This document shows positions 50,031-59,545 of a stretch of DNA of 64,000 nucleotides, one piece after another; positions within the stretch are counted from its first letter, which is position 1; every line of letters starts with the position of its first letter. Source of the DNA: Nocardia araoensis NBRC 100135 (lineage in GTDB: Bacteria; Actinomycetota; Actinomycetes; Mycobacteriales; Mycobacteriaceae); contig NZ_BAFR01000203.1 in the NCBI RefSeq assembly GCF_000308435.1, forward strand, positions 1 to 64,000, in the 5' to 3' direction. A program made the translations under genes and the position numbers. Below the pieces are notes generated by a model. It had not been told where the DNA came from and did no database searches. It was given only the letters and a program-made list of their open reading frames with translations.

Positions 50031-53000
50031 ATGATCGGAGACATGACCGATCCAGTGACCGGCCGCGGCGACGGCACCGCCCGAACGGCGTGCTCGTACT
50101 GCGGCGTCGGCTGCGGGATAACGGTGTCGACCGCCGCCGACGGCACGGGCAAGCCGGTGATCGCCAAGGTCAGCGGCGACAAACTGCACCCGGCGAACGC
50201 GGGAAGGTTGTGCACCAAGGGGGCGACCCACGCGGAGTTGATGCGCACCCAGGGACGGATGGAGACCGCCTACCGGCGCTTCGAGCGAGGTCAGGTTCCG
50301 GTGCCGTTCCCCGTCGACGAGGCCGTGCACGAGGCGGCCACCCGGTTGCGCGCGATTCTCGACGAGCACGGTCCGGACGCGATCGCACTGTACGTCTCCG
50401 GGCAGATGTCGCTGGAGGCGCAGTACCTCGCGACGAAACTCGCCAAGGGTTATCTGCGCACGGTGCATATCGAGGCGAACTCCCGGCTGTGCATGGCCAG
50501 CGCCGGCACCGGATACAAACAGTCGCTCGGCGCGGACGGGCCGCCCGGCTCCTACGACGACTTCGAGCACGCGGACCTGTTCTTCGTCATCGGCGCGAAC
50601 ATGGCCGACTGCCATCCCATCCTTTTCCTGCGGATGGCCGATCGGCTGAAGGCGGGCGCGAAGCTCATCGTGGTCGACCCGCGCCGCACCGAGACCGCCG
50701 CGCGGGCCGACCTGTTCCTGCAGATCGCGCCCGGGACGGATCTCGCGCTGCTGAACGGGCTGCTGCACTTGCTGGTGGCCGGCGGCCACATCGACGCGGA
50801 GTTCATCGCCGAGCACACCGAGGGCTGGGAGGCGATGCCGGAGTTCCTGGCCGACTATCCGCCGGAGCGGGTGGCCGAGATCACCGGACTGTCCGAAGCC
50901 GACATCCGGACCGCCGCCGAATGGATCGGCGCGGCGGGCGAGTGGATGTCGCTGTGGACGATGGGACTCAACCAGTCCACGCACGGCACCTGGAACACCA
51001 ACGCGCTGTGCAACCTGCACCTGGCCACCGGCGCGATCTGCCGCCCCGGCAGCGGGCCGTTCTCGCTCACCGGGCAGCCGAACGCGATGGGCGGGCGCGA
51101 GATGGGCTACATGGGCCCCGGGCTGCCCGGCCAGCGCAGCCTGCTCTCCGCCGAGGACCGCACGTTCGTGGAGACCGCGTGGGAACTGGAGCCCGGCACG
51201 CTGCGCACCGAAGCGGGGCCGGGCACGGTGGAGATGTTCCGCGGACTGGCCGAGGGGACGATCAAAGCGGCCTGGATCATCTGCACCAACCCCGTCGCCA
51301 CCGTGTCGAACCGCAAGACCGTGATCGCGGGATTGGAAGCGGCCGAACTGGTGATCGCCCAGGACGCGTACACCGAGACCGCGACCAACGCCTACGCCGA
51401 CCTGCTGCTTCCCGCCACGCTGTGGGCGGAAGCCGATGCGGTGATGGTGAACTCCGAACGCGACCTGACCCTGCTGCGGCAGTCGGTCCCGCCCATCGGC
51501 GACGCACGGCCGGACTGGCGGATCATCGCCGACGTCGCCACCGCCATGGGGTTCCCCGGCTTCGACTTCGCCTCCAGCGCCGAGGTGTTCGAGGAGATCA
51601 AGCGGTTCGCGAATCCCGCCACCGGCTACGACCTGCGCGGCGTGAGCTATGCGGCGCTGCGTGCCGGGCCGATGCAGTGGCCGTGCGCGCAAGCGGAGCG
51701 CAGGCGCAATCCGATCCGTTATTTGAACGACGGGATCAGCCAGACGCTGTTCGTCGACGAGAACGGCCACCGGCCCCGGCTGGCCTTCGCCACGCCGAGC
51801 CGCCGCGCGGTGTTCTGGCCACGGCCGCACATGCTGCCGGAGGAGATGCCCGACGACGACTACCCGTTCCTGCTGAACACCGGCCGGCTGCAACACCAGT
51901 GGCACACGATGACCAAGACGGGCAAGATCGACAAGCTGACCAAGCTGAACGGCACGCCGTTCGTCGAGGTGCATCCGGCCGACGCCGAGCGGCTCGGTCT
52001 GCGCGCGGGCGACCAGCTCGAGATCGCCTCCCGCCGTGGCCGTGCCGTGCTACCGGTGCAGGTCAGCGACCGAGTACGGCAGGGCGACTGCTTCGTGCCG
52101 TTCCATTGGAACGACGAGCAGGGCGAATACCTGACCATCAACGCGGTCACCAACGACGCGGTCGATCCGGCCTCGCTGCAACCGGAGTTCAAGGCGTGCG
52201 CGGTGGCGCTGCGCCGAGTGGCTTCCGTGCCGCAGCCGCAGGTTCCCGCCGCGCTGCCCACGGCCCTGACTGCACACCCGCTGGCCGCCGTGCTCGGCCT
52301 CGACAGCGGTACCGCGCCCACGCTCAGCGAGACCGAGCGGATCTACCTCAGCGGCTATCTGGCGGCGCTGCAAGCGCTTCCGGTGACCGGTCAGCCGGTG
52401 CTGCCGGATTCGGCGCCGATGTCCGCGCACACCAGGCTGTGGGTCGACGGTCTGCTGGCCGGGATGTACTCGCGTGGCGCCGCGACCACGGCGGACGCGG
52501 GCGCCGCCGCTCGCACGGTCACCGTGCTGTGGGCCTCGCAGACCGGCAACGCCGAAGAGTTCGCCGCCGCCGTCGCGGCACACCTCGCCGAACGCGATTT
52601 CGCCCCGCGACTGTTGGATCTGGATTCCTGCGACCCGGGTGCGCTCCAGGGCGACGTATTGGTGGTCAGCAGCACGTTCGGCGACGGAGGTCCGCCGGAC
52701 AACGGAGCTGACTTCTGGGATCGGCTGGCCGACGGCGTCGTGCGGCTGACCGGTATGCGTTACGCCGTATTCGCGCTCGGCGACTCGTCTTATGACGACT
52801 TCTGTGGTTACGGACGCAAACTCGACCAGAAGTTCGCCGAACTCGGCGCGACCCGATTGCTTCCGCGCGTCGACAGTGAACCCGACTACCAAGACGCGGC
52901 GCAGCGCTGGCTCGATGACGTGCTCGCCGCCCTGAGCGACGGCTCGGCCGAGGACCCTGCCGATTCGCCGGTGAGCGGTGCGGCCGCGCCGCCGACCCGG

Positions 53001-54215
53001 CCTACGACCCGTGGCGGTGGTGTAGCCACGGTGGAGGCGCCGAGCGTCGCCCCGGCACTCGGCCGCACCCGCGCCGCACCGTTCACCCGCGCCGCGCCGC
53101 TGCGTGCCCCGTTGGTGCGCAACGAGTTGCTCTCCGCCCCGGGATCGCCGAAAGAAGTGCGCCGCTTCGCGTTCGACCTGCGCGGCCTGGACGCCGGGTA
53201 CGAGGCGGGTGATTCGCTGGGCGTCTGGCCGGTGAACAGCACCGCTCTGGTCACCGAATGGCTGGCCGCCACCGGGCTGGACGGTCGCCGCGCGGTCGAG
53301 GTCGACGAGCGTGAAGTTCCCCTGGCCGATGCGTTGCGCACGCACTTCGACATCACCAAGGTCGGTCCGGATCTGCTCGGCTTCATCGCCGAGCGCAACC
53401 CGAGCGGCAAGCTCGCCAAACTGTTGCGCCGGGACAACCGCAACGAGCTGGCGAATTATCTGTGGGATCGGCAGGCCGTGGACGTGCTGCGCGATTTCCC
53501 CGTGCGGGCCGATCTGGTGGAGTGGCTCGGCGTCATGAAGAAGTTGCAGCCGCGCCAGTATTCGATCTCGTCGAGTCCGCTGGTCAACCCGGATGAGGTG
53601 GAGCTGACCGTCGGCGTCGTGCGCTACGGCGATCCGGCGGCCACCGGCTCGGCGGCGCGGCGCGGTGGGGTGTGCTCGACTTTCCTCGCCGATCGCGCCG
53701 ATCTCACCGACGCGATGGTGCCGATCTTCCTCCAGCGCGCACCGCATTTCCGTCCTCCGGCGGACCAGGCCGCGCCGATGATCATGGTGGGCCCCGGCAC
53801 CGGCATCGCCCCCTTCCGCGGGTTCTTGCAGGAGCGCAGGGCCCGCGGCTGCACCGGGCGCAACTGGCTGTTCTTCGGCGATCAGCACGCGGCGCACAAC
53901 TTCTACTACCGCACCGAACTGGAGGACATGTTCCGTTCCGGCTTCCTGACCCGGCTCGACCTGGCCTTCTCCCGGGACCAGCGGGAACGGATCTACGTGC
54001 AGCACCGCATGATCGAGCACGGCGCCGAGCTGTGGTCCTGGCTGCGCGACGGCGCCCACTTCTACGTCTGCGGCGACGCCGGCCGTATGGCCAAGGACGT
54101 CGACGACGCGCTCCTGCGGATCGCGCGCATCCACGGCAAGCTCGACGAAGACGGCGCATTGGCATTCAAGAAGCAACTCATCGCCGAAAAGCGTTACGTC
54201 CGCGACGTGTACTGA
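50031..54215 (+). CDS. Assimilatory nitrate reductase fused to a CysJ-like FMN/FAD/NADPH flavoprotein
   Basis: 1394 residues. Residues 1-730 are a molybdopterin bis-MGD oxidoreductase of the assimilatory nitrate reductase group, with the 4Fe-4S site CSYCGVGC ... GRLCTKG (Cys21, 24, 28, 61), HIEANSRLCMASAGTGYKQS and a C-terminal molydopterin-binding domain. Residues about 828-970 are a flavodoxin domain (VTVLWASQTGNAEE, VSSTFGDGGPPDN). Residues about 1025-1394 are a sulfite-reductase flavoprotein-type FAD/NADPH reductase (RQYSISSSP, GVCSTFLADRA, MVGPGTGIAPFRGFLQERRA). The single chain should take electrons from NADPH to nitrate without partners. No signal peptide: cytoplasmic. No nitrite reductase gene is in the window. 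Confidence 0.93.
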   Translation: MIGDMTDPVTGRGDGTARTACSYCGVGCGITVSTAADGTGKPVIAKVSGDKLHPANAGRLCTKGATHAELMRTQGRMETAYRRFERGQVPVPFPVDEAVHEAATRLRAILDEHGPDAIALYVSGQMSLEAQYLATKLAKGYLRTVHIEANSRLCMASAGTGYKQSLGADGPPGSYDDFEHADLFFVIGANMADCHPILFLRMADRLKAGAKLIVVDPRRTETAARADLFLQIAPGTDLALLNGLLHLLVAGGHIDAEFIAEHTEGWEAMPEFLADYPPERVAEITGLSEADIRTAAEWIGAAGEWMSLWTMGLNQSTHGTWNTNALCNLHLATGAICRPGSGPFSLTGQPNAMGGREMGYMGPGLPGQRSLLSAEDRTFVETAWELEPGTLRTEAGPGTVEMFRGLAEGTIKAAWIICTNPVATVSNRKTVIAGLEAAELVIAQDAYTETATNAYADLLLPATLWAEADAVMVNSERDLTLLRQSVPPIGDARPDWRIIADVATAMGFPGFDFASSAEVFEEIKRFANPATGYDLRGVSYAALRAGPMQWPCAQAERRRNPIRYLNDGISQTLFVDENGHRPRLAFATPSRRAVFWPRPHMLPEEMPDDDYPFLLNTGRLQHQWHTMTKTGKIDKLTKLNGTPFVEVHPADAERLGLRAGDQLEIASRRGRAVLPVQVSDRVRQGDCFVPFHWNDEQGEYLTINAVTNDAVDPASLQPEFKACAVALRRVASVPQPQVPAALPTALTAHPLAAVLGLDSGTAPTLSETERIYLSGYLAALQALPVTGQPVLPDSAPMSAHTRLWVDGLLAGMYSRGAATTADAGAAARTVTVLWASQTGNAEEFAAAVAAHLAERDFAPRLLDLDSCDPGALQGDVLVVSSTFGDGGPPDNGADFWDRLADGVVRLTGMRYAVFALGDSSYDDFCGYGRKLDQKFAELGATRLLPRVDSEPDYQDAAQRWLDDVLAALSDGSAEDPADSPVSGAAAPPTRPTTRGGGVATVEAPSVAPALGRTRAAPFTRAAPLRAPLVRNELLSAPGSPKEVRRFAFDLRGLDAGYEAGDSLGVWPVNSTALVTEWLAATGLDGRRAVEVDEREVPLADALRTHFDITKVGPDLLGFIAERNPSGKLAKLLRRDNRNELANYLWDRQAVDVLRDFPVRADLVEWLGVMKKLQPRQYSISSSPLVNPDEVELTVGVVRYGDPAATGSAARRGGVCSTFLADRADLTDAMVPIFLQRAPHFRPPADQAAPMIMVGPGTGIAPFRGFLQERRARGCTGRNWLFFGDQHAAHNFYYRTELEDMFRSGFLTRLDLAFSRDQRERIYVQHRMIEHGAELWSWLRDGAHFYVCGDAGRMAKDVDDALLRIARIHGKLDEDGALAFKKQLIAEKRYVRDVY

Positions 54216-54550
54216 CCGACCGTGCCCACACTCCCGACTTAGTGATTGAGATCACAACTGGGAACGCCCCCGCACCTCGCTCCGTCGAAAACCGAGACGG
54301 ATTCGAAGTGACTATCACCGATCGCGGGGGGGACGAGGCCATGGAAGAGCCGCCTACTACCGGCGTATCGCGCAGGACTCGTCACGAGGCAGCACGACAA
54401 ACCCGTGGGACTGGTGGATGGTGCTGATGTCCACCCACCTCGGTGAGGCGATGTACGACCTGGACCGCCTCGGCGGTCCAGCCGTGATCACGATCGGCAA
54501 GTTCGGCTTCACCGCGACGCCGACCCGAGCGGACTGATCGTCCGACACGC
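54216..54550. other. Gap with a coding-like but start-less stretch
   Basis: 335 bases. In one plus frame 54346-54537 reads like protein (NPWDWWMVLMSTHLGEAMYD and ITIGKFGFTATPT) and ends in TGA, but its first ATG is at 54418 (39 codons) and no ribosome site precedes it. It may be a gene remnant or a short protein. The rest shows nothing. Confidence 0.3.
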
Positions 54551-55585
54551 TCACACCGCGGGCGGGTTCAACCGGGTGAAGTCCGGGAGGCGGTAGTACG
54601 GGTAGTAGGGGTAGGGCGGGGTGGTGGCGCTGGCTTTGTCCAGGCGGGCGATCTGGTCGGTGTCGAGTTCCCAGCCGATCGCGCCGAGGTTCTGGCGCAG
54701 CTGCTGCTCGTTGCGGGCGCCGACGATGACCGTCGCGACCGTGGGGCGGCGCAGCAGCCAGTTGAGGGCGATCTGCGGGACCGTCTTGCCGGTTTCGGCG
54801 GCCAGCTCGTCGAGGACGTCGACCACGTCGTAGAGCTTTTCGTCGTCCACGGGCGGACCCGCCTCGGCGGTCCGGTGCAGGCGGCTGCCGTCCGGAAGCG
54901 GTTGTCCGCGGCGGATCTTGCCGGTGAGCCTGCCCCAGCCGAGCGGGCTCCAGACCACGGCGCCGACGCCTTGGTCGCGGCCCAGTGGCATGAGCTCCCA
55001 CTCGTAGTCCCGCCCGACCAGCGAGTAGTAGACCTGGTGCGCGACGTACCTGGTCAGCCCGTTGCGATCCGCAGCGGCAAGGGATTTCATCAGCTGCCAA
55101 CCCGCGAAGTTGGATGCGCCGACATAGCGGATCTTGCCCGCGCGCACCAGATCGTCCAGCGCGGCGACGACTTCCTCGACCGGCGTGCCCGCGTCGAAGG
55201 CGTGCAGCTGGAACAGATCGATGTAGTCGGTGCCCAGCCTGCGTAGCGATCCCTCCACCGCACCGATCAGCCTGGCTCGGCCGGAACCGGCGTCCCGCGG
55301 CCCCGGTCCGGTCGGCAGCGTGGCCTTGGTGGACAGCAGCACCCGATCGCGTCTGCCCTTCACGGCGGCGCCGAGCACTTCTTCGGAGGCGCCGTCGGAG
55401 TAGACGTCGGCGGTGTCGAACATGCTCACGCCCGCGTCCAAACTGATGTCGACCAGCCGTCGCGCCTGTTCGGCATCGGTATCGCCCCATGCACCGAACA
55501 GTTCGCCGCGCCCGCCGAAGGTGCCCGCACCGAAACTCAACGCCGGGACGTGCAGGCCCGACGCGCCGAGCCGCCGGTACTCCAT
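54551..55585 (-). CDS. Aldo/keto reductase (AKR; Kv-beta-like family)
   Basis: 344 residues from ATG 55585 (MEYRRLGASGLHVPALSFGA). Full tetrad: Asp57 and Tyr62 in FDTADVYSDG, Lys87 in STKAT, His128 in LFQLHAFD. GASNFAGWQLMKSL and VIVGARNEQQLRQNLGAI are typical. It is divergent from a TetR gene, its likely regulator. Confidence 0.9.
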   Translation of the reverse strand: MEYRRLGASGLHVPALSFGAGTFGGRGELFGAWGDTDAEQARRLVDISLDAGVSMFDTADVYSDGASEEVLGAAVKGRRDRVLLSTKATLPTGPGPRDAGSGRARLIGAVEGSLRRLGTDYIDLFQLHAFDAGTPVEEVVAALDDLVRAGKIRYVGASNFAGWQLMKSLAAADRNGLTRYVAHQVYYSLVGRDYEWELMPLGRDQGVGAVVWSPLGWGRLTGKIRRGQPLPDGSRLHRTAEAGPPVDDEKLYDVVDVLDELAAETGKTVPQIALNWLLRRPTVATVIVGARNEQQLRQNLGAIGWELDTDQIARLDKASATTPPYPYYPYYRLPDFTRLNPPAV

Positions 55586-55655
55586 GTGCGTCTCACCCGT
55601 CCGAACGTTCACTGGACCACCCTCCTAAAGGGTCTGTAGTTCCATTAACACTTCG

Positions 55656-55698
55656 AACGGTACACCCCTTCGCGCATAAATGAAACTGGAGTACCGTT
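55656..55698. promoter_or_regulatory. Inverted repeat in the AKR/tetR divergent promoter region
   Basis: AACGGTAC (55656-55663) and GTACCGTT (55691-55698) are perfect inverted repeats 27 bases apart, the second touching the tetR start codon. Each could be half of a TetR operator or a separate binding site. Confidence 0.45.
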
Positions 55699-56319
55699 AT
55701 GGCCATGGATGACACGACCCCCGGCTCCGTCCGACCCGGCGGACGGACCGCCCGGGTCCGCGCGGCCGTACTGCGAGCCGCGGGCGACCTGCTGACCGAA
55801 CGCGGCTTCGCCCACCTGGACCTCGCCGAGGTCGCCACGCGCGCCGAGGTCGGCAAGACCACCGTCTACCGCCGCTGGCGCACGCCCACCGGCTTGATCG
55901 CCGATCTGCTGGTCGACATGGCCGAGCAGTCGCTGCCGCACGCCGACACCGGCTCGCTCCTCGGCGATCTCACCGCCAACGCCCGCCTGGTCGCGAAAAC
56001 CCTGTCCGATCCGCGCCAAGGCAGGCTCTTCCGCGCCGTGATCGCGGCCGCCACCTGCGACGAGTCCGCCGCGGCCGCCCTGCGCCGTTTCTACGACGTG
56101 CGGCTCACCGAATGGTCGGCCTGTGTGGCGGCCGCCATCGCGCGCGGTGAGGCGCCCGAGGGCACCGACGCACGCGCCGCGCTGTCCGCGGTATCGGCGC
56201 CGCTGTACTACCGGCTGCTCGCCAGCGGAGATCCGATCGACGACACCGCGGCGGACCTGGCCGCTCGGGCCGCCGTCGATGCCGTCCGGGCGGGCACGTT
56301 CGTGTCTGCCGCCGACTAG
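55699..56319 (+). CDS. TetR family transcriptional regulator
   Basis: 206 residues. HTH: RVRAAVLRAAGDLLTERGFA, HLDLAEVATRAEVGKTTVYR, RWRTPTGLIADLL. The C-terminal part is of the TetR_C_11/16 type with no recognisable ligand. Probably represses the divergent AKR gene and itself. Its stop shares CTAG with the convergent gene. Confidence 0.92.
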   Translation: MAMDDTTPGSVRPGGRTARVRAAVLRAAGDLLTERGFAHLDLAEVATRAEVGKTTVYRRWRTPTGLIADLLVDMAEQSLPHADTGSLLGDLTANARLVAKTLSDPRQGRLFRAVIAAATCDESAAAALRRFYDVRLTEWSACVAAAIARGEAPEGTDARAALSAVSAPLYYRLLASGDPIDDTAADLAARAAVDAVRAGTFVSAAD

Positions 56320-56918
56320 CCGAGCACCGCGCCCTTGCCATTCGGAGTCCAGTTGACGCGGCGGCCGGTGAAAGCGAGGACTCGCTCCAAGGCGGTGGCA
56401 TCGGCCGCGACCGGCACCACCGGCCCGAACAGACCGGGCACCCCTTCGGCAGGTGTGTCGCGCAGCATCTCGAGCAGGGTCGCCAGATCTCCGGCGGCGC
56501 ACGAGAAGGGCCGGCCGGTGGCCTTCGCGAGATCCCAGCCGTGCACGACCACCTCGTCCAGGGCGATCCTGGCCATCACCGGGGCGGGCTCGCTGACTCC
56601 ACCGGCCTCTGTCACGCCGTCCCAGGCCGCGGGCTCGCGCCATGCCGCCACCAAGGCATCGAGCTGGGCCGGAATGCGCTCGCGCCAATCCTCCGGCAAG
56701 GCGCGCTCGGCAGGGGCGCCGGGCGCGACCGAACCGCCGACGGCCTCCTTCGTCGCCGCCTGCCGGAACGCCTCCGTCAGATCGACCACGTGCGCGAGCA
56801 GATCGCGGACCGTGGTGTCGGCGCACGGCGTCGGCGCCGCGAGTTGTTCATCGGCGATGCCGCCGACGACGGTCGCCAACGCGTCGGCCGCGGGCTCGAA
56901 ATCGAACTCGGGGTTCAT
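56316..56918 (-). CDS. TIGR03086-like metal-binding (maleylpyruvate isomerase-fold) protein
   Basis: 200 residues from ATG 56918, preceded by an ideal ribosome site (GGAGGCCAG). TPCADTTVRDLLAHVVDLTE holds the first His ligand region, and MARIALDEVVVHGWDLAKAT the second (VHGWD), as in the DinB-like/mycothiol-dependent isomerase fold. Role unknown. Confidence 0.87.
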   Translation of the reverse strand: MNPEFDFEPAADALATVVGGIADEQLAAPTPCADTTVRDLLAHVVDLTEAFRQAATKEAVGGSVAPGAPAERALPEDWRERIPAQLDALVAAWREPAAWDGVTEAGGVSEPAPVMARIALDEVVVHGWDLAKATGRPFSCAAGDLATLLEMLRDTPAEGVPGLFGPVVPVAADATALERVLAFTGRRVNWTPNGKGAVLG

Positions 56919-57045
56919 CTGGCCTCCTCGGGGTGTGGGACGTCTCCGGAAATGGAGACGGAGCGAGGCCGTGAAATTAAGCGGCAAGTCGTTCCGAGAT
57001 CGACTCGTAGCGGTGAAAAGCCCTGGAAAAGCGGACAATTGAAGA

Positions 57046-57294
57046 ATGAAGGGTGATCGGGTGGAGATCGTCGTCGACGTCGGCGACGGCTCCAGGAGCT
57101 ATGAGATCGCGGCTACCCGAGCGGGGCGGCGAGTCGAAGTGAGGATCACGCGGGGCGTGGTCGAAGTCAGCGAAGTGACGCGATCGGGGACGGCCGTGCG
57201 GACCGCGCGGTTCATGGCCGGGCGCTTGCTCGCGCTGGTCGAACATCCGGCGGACGCGACGGCGGCACGGGCGGGCGAAGCGCGACAATCCTGA
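57046..57294 (+). CDS. Small conserved-looking hypothetical protein
   Basis: 82 residues, beta-rich and basic: DRVEIVVDVGDGSRSYEIAA, RVEVRITRGVVEVSEV, then a helix TARFMAGRLLALVEHP. Divergent from the gene at 56918. I recognise no family; the codon use is that of real genes. Confidence 0.5.
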   Translation: MKGDRVEIVVDVGDGSRSYEIAATRAGRRVEVRITRGVVEVSEVTRSGTAVRTARFMAGRLLALVEHPADATAARAGEARQS

Positions 57295-57424
57295 GCGTCG
57301 GATGCTTGCCGTACATCCCGACCGGGGGCATCCTCGTTGCAGTCGGAATTGATCGCCCGCCTCGATTTGCAGCGTGCCACGACGGGTATGCCGATCGAGA
57401 GGCCTACGTAGAGAGGAGCGCACG

Positions 57425-57652
57425 ATGTCAGATCCCCTTGCCGACGCGGTCCCGGAGGCCGATCTCGCCGAGCAGTCCGTTCCGGCGTATCCGGAGGAGC
57501 CGGTGCTCGCCGACGACCGCCCCGAGCAGGAGGACGCCATCGGACGGGCGACACTGGAGCGCGACGTCTTCGAGGCGAATCCGGCGGATGTGCTCGAACA
57601 GTCCATCGTGGTCCCGATGGATGACGACCTCGAGGACGAATCCGAATTCTGA
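57425..57652 (+). CDS. Small acidic protein
   Basis: 75 residues from ATG 57425 with GAGAGGAG upstream. About a quarter of the residues are Asp or Glu (AIGRATLERDVFEANPADVL, VPMDDDLEDESEF). Likely disordered, cytoplasmic. It ends 8 bases from the convergent menD stop. Function unknown. Confidence 0.65.
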   Translation: MSDPLADAVPEADLAEQSVPAYPEEPVLADDRPEQEDAIGRATLERDVFEANPADVLEQSIVVPMDDDLEDESEF

Positions 57653-57660
57653 CCGCTTGG

Positions 57661-59304
57661 TCAGGGCTGGATCTTGGCCCGCACCTTCGCGTGCAGTTCC
57701 CGCAGGCTGGACCGCTCGGTGGCCACCTCGAGCACCCGCATGCCATGGGCGTGCCCGGTCAGCTCGACGGCCAGCTGCTGCGGATCCACCTGCCGGTGCG
57801 GAATGCGATAGGCGGCGCACAAGGCCGCGAGATCCATGCCGTGCGGGGTGCCGAAGACTCGCTCGAACACGCCCGCGTATTGCGGGTCGCCCTGCTCGAG
57901 CAGTTCGAAGATGCCGCCGCCGTCGTCGTTGGCGACGACGATGGTCAGATCCGTAGGCCGCGGTTCGCCCGGCCCGATCAACAGACCGGACGCGTCGTGC
58001 AGGAAGGTCAGATCACCGATCAGGGCGATGGTGCGCCCATCGTGGTGCAGGGCGGCGCCGACCGCGGTGGACACGGTGCCGTCGATACCCGCCACGCCGC
58101 GATTCGACAGCACCCTGACCCCCGGCCGTGGATGCGACACCAGCGCCGCGTCCCGCACCGGGTTCGAGGCGCCGAGCAGAAGTTGGTCGCCGTCGCGCAG
58201 CGCGTCCATCACCACCGCGGCGACGTGCAGCCCGGTGGGTTTCGGGTGTCGTGCGAGTTCGGCACGCACCACCTGGTCGGCTTTCGCGTTCAGTTCACGG
58301 CAGTGCTCCAGCCATTGCGTCCTCGGGGCGCCCGCGGTGACGGCGCGGGTACCGGTGCCGACCACGTTGCCGGACACATCGGGCCAGCGCGGACCGGTGG
58401 TCAGCGCGTACACCCGGACGTCCGGATCGGCGAGCACCTTCGACACCTGCCGGTGCAGGGTCGGGCGGCCGGTGATGATCGCCTGCGTGGGACGCAACAG
58501 CGGCAGCACGAGTGGATGCAGGGCAGGGCCGTGCATCGGGGCGGTGGGCTCGGCGACGGTCGGCAGGCCCGCCAGCTCCGGCCGCAAGCCCGCGCCGTGT
58601 CCTGAGATCACTACCGTGTCCGGCGTGAGGTCGAGCTCGAGCGGCACGTCCAAGGTGGCGTATTGGGTCTCGGTCCAGGCGCAGTCCCCCGCGCGCCCCG
58701 CCGGAGCCGCCTCCCCCGGCCCCAAGTCCGGGACCAAGGGCTCACGCAGCGGGACATCGAAGTGCACCGGGCCCGCATTGCCGGAGCGAGTGCCACGCGC
58801 CGCCGCCAGCACCCGGCAGACCGCAGAGCGCCACTGGCTGTTCTGCTGGCCGTAAGGCGGGTGCTCGCCGTCGCCCGCCTCCTCCTCCGCGAGACCGAGC
58901 GAGATGGTGGCGCGGACCTGGCTGCCGAACAGGCCGAACTGTTCGACGGTCTGGTTGGCGCCGGAGCCGAGCAGCTCGTAGGGGCGGTTGGCGCTGAGCA
59001 CCACCAGCGGAACCCGGGCGTAGTTCGCCTCCAGTACGGCAGGCCCGAGATTGGCCACCGCGGTGCCCGAGGTCATCACGACAGGGACCGGGAGGCGGCT
59101 CGCGATCGCGAGCCCGACGGCGAGGAAGCCCGCCGTTCGCTCGTCGATCCGCATGTGCAGGCGCAGTCGCCCGGCGGCATCGGCGGCTTGCAGGGCGAAG
59201 GCCAGCGGAGCGTTCCGTGAGCCGGGGCACAGGACGACATCCCGCACGCCTCCGCGCACCAGTTCGTCGACGACGACCTGCGCTTGTGCTGTAGACGGGT
59301 TCAC
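57661..59304 (-). CDS. menD: SEPHCHC synthase
   Basis: 547 residues from GTG 59304 (VNPSTAQAQVVVDELVRGGV), chosen by match to mycobacterial MenD; TTG 59328 is in frame. VLCPGSRNAPLAFAL and MRIDERTAGFLAVGLA form the N-terminal ThDP site; IGDLTFLHDASGLL and NDDGGGIFELLEQ bind ThDP and Mg. It joins isochorismate to 2-oxoglutarate in menaquinone synthesis. Confidence 0.96.
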   Translation of the reverse strand: MNPSTAQAQVVVDELVRGGVRDVVLCPGSRNAPLAFALQAADAAGRLRLHMRIDERTAGFLAVGLAIASRLPVPVVMTSGTAVANLGPAVLEANYARVPLVVLSANRPYELLGSGANQTVEQFGLFGSQVRATISLGLAEEEAGDGEHPPYGQQNSQWRSAVCRVLAAARGTRSGNAGPVHFDVPLREPLVPDLGPGEAAPAGRAGDCAWTETQYATLDVPLELDLTPDTVVISGHGAGLRPELAGLPTVAEPTAPMHGPALHPLVLPLLRPTQAIITGRPTLHRQVSKVLADPDVRVYALTTGPRWPDVSGNVVGTGTRAVTAGAPRTQWLEHCRELNAKADQVVRAELARHPKPTGLHVAAVVMDALRDGDQLLLGASNPVRDAALVSHPRPGVRVLSNRGVAGIDGTVSTAVGAALHHDGRTIALIGDLTFLHDASGLLIGPGEPRPTDLTIVVANDDGGGIFELLEQGDPQYAGVFERVFGTPHGMDLAALCAAYRIPHRQVDPQQLAVELTGHAHGMRVLEVATERSSLRELHAKVRAKIQP

Positions 59305-59435
59305 GCCTCCAGACTGGCAGACAGACAACTAGAAGTCCCCGCCGGGAGGTTCGCAATCACACTGTGTCGTCGCACACGAGGCGATTCGGCCGCTGCCTCC
59401 ACACGCGACCGCGCCGGCACAACCCCACCGATTTC

Positions 59436-59455
59436 GAGCGAAGCGAGACCGAGCA
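59436..59455. repeat. Copy 1 of a second short repeat (TTTCGAGC-AGCGAGACC)
   Basis: TTTCGAGCGAAGCGAGACC followed by GAGCAT. Copy 2 lies at 60887-60910. The rest of the 59305-59545 gap holds no gene. Confidence 0.4.
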
Positions 59456-59545
59456 TGCGCCGCTCGCGACCCGGCCCGCGTCCGAGTGACCGCCGCGCAC
59501 GCGACGCAGTCGCAAGCGGTGGTCGCTCGGACGCGAGCTGAAGAA

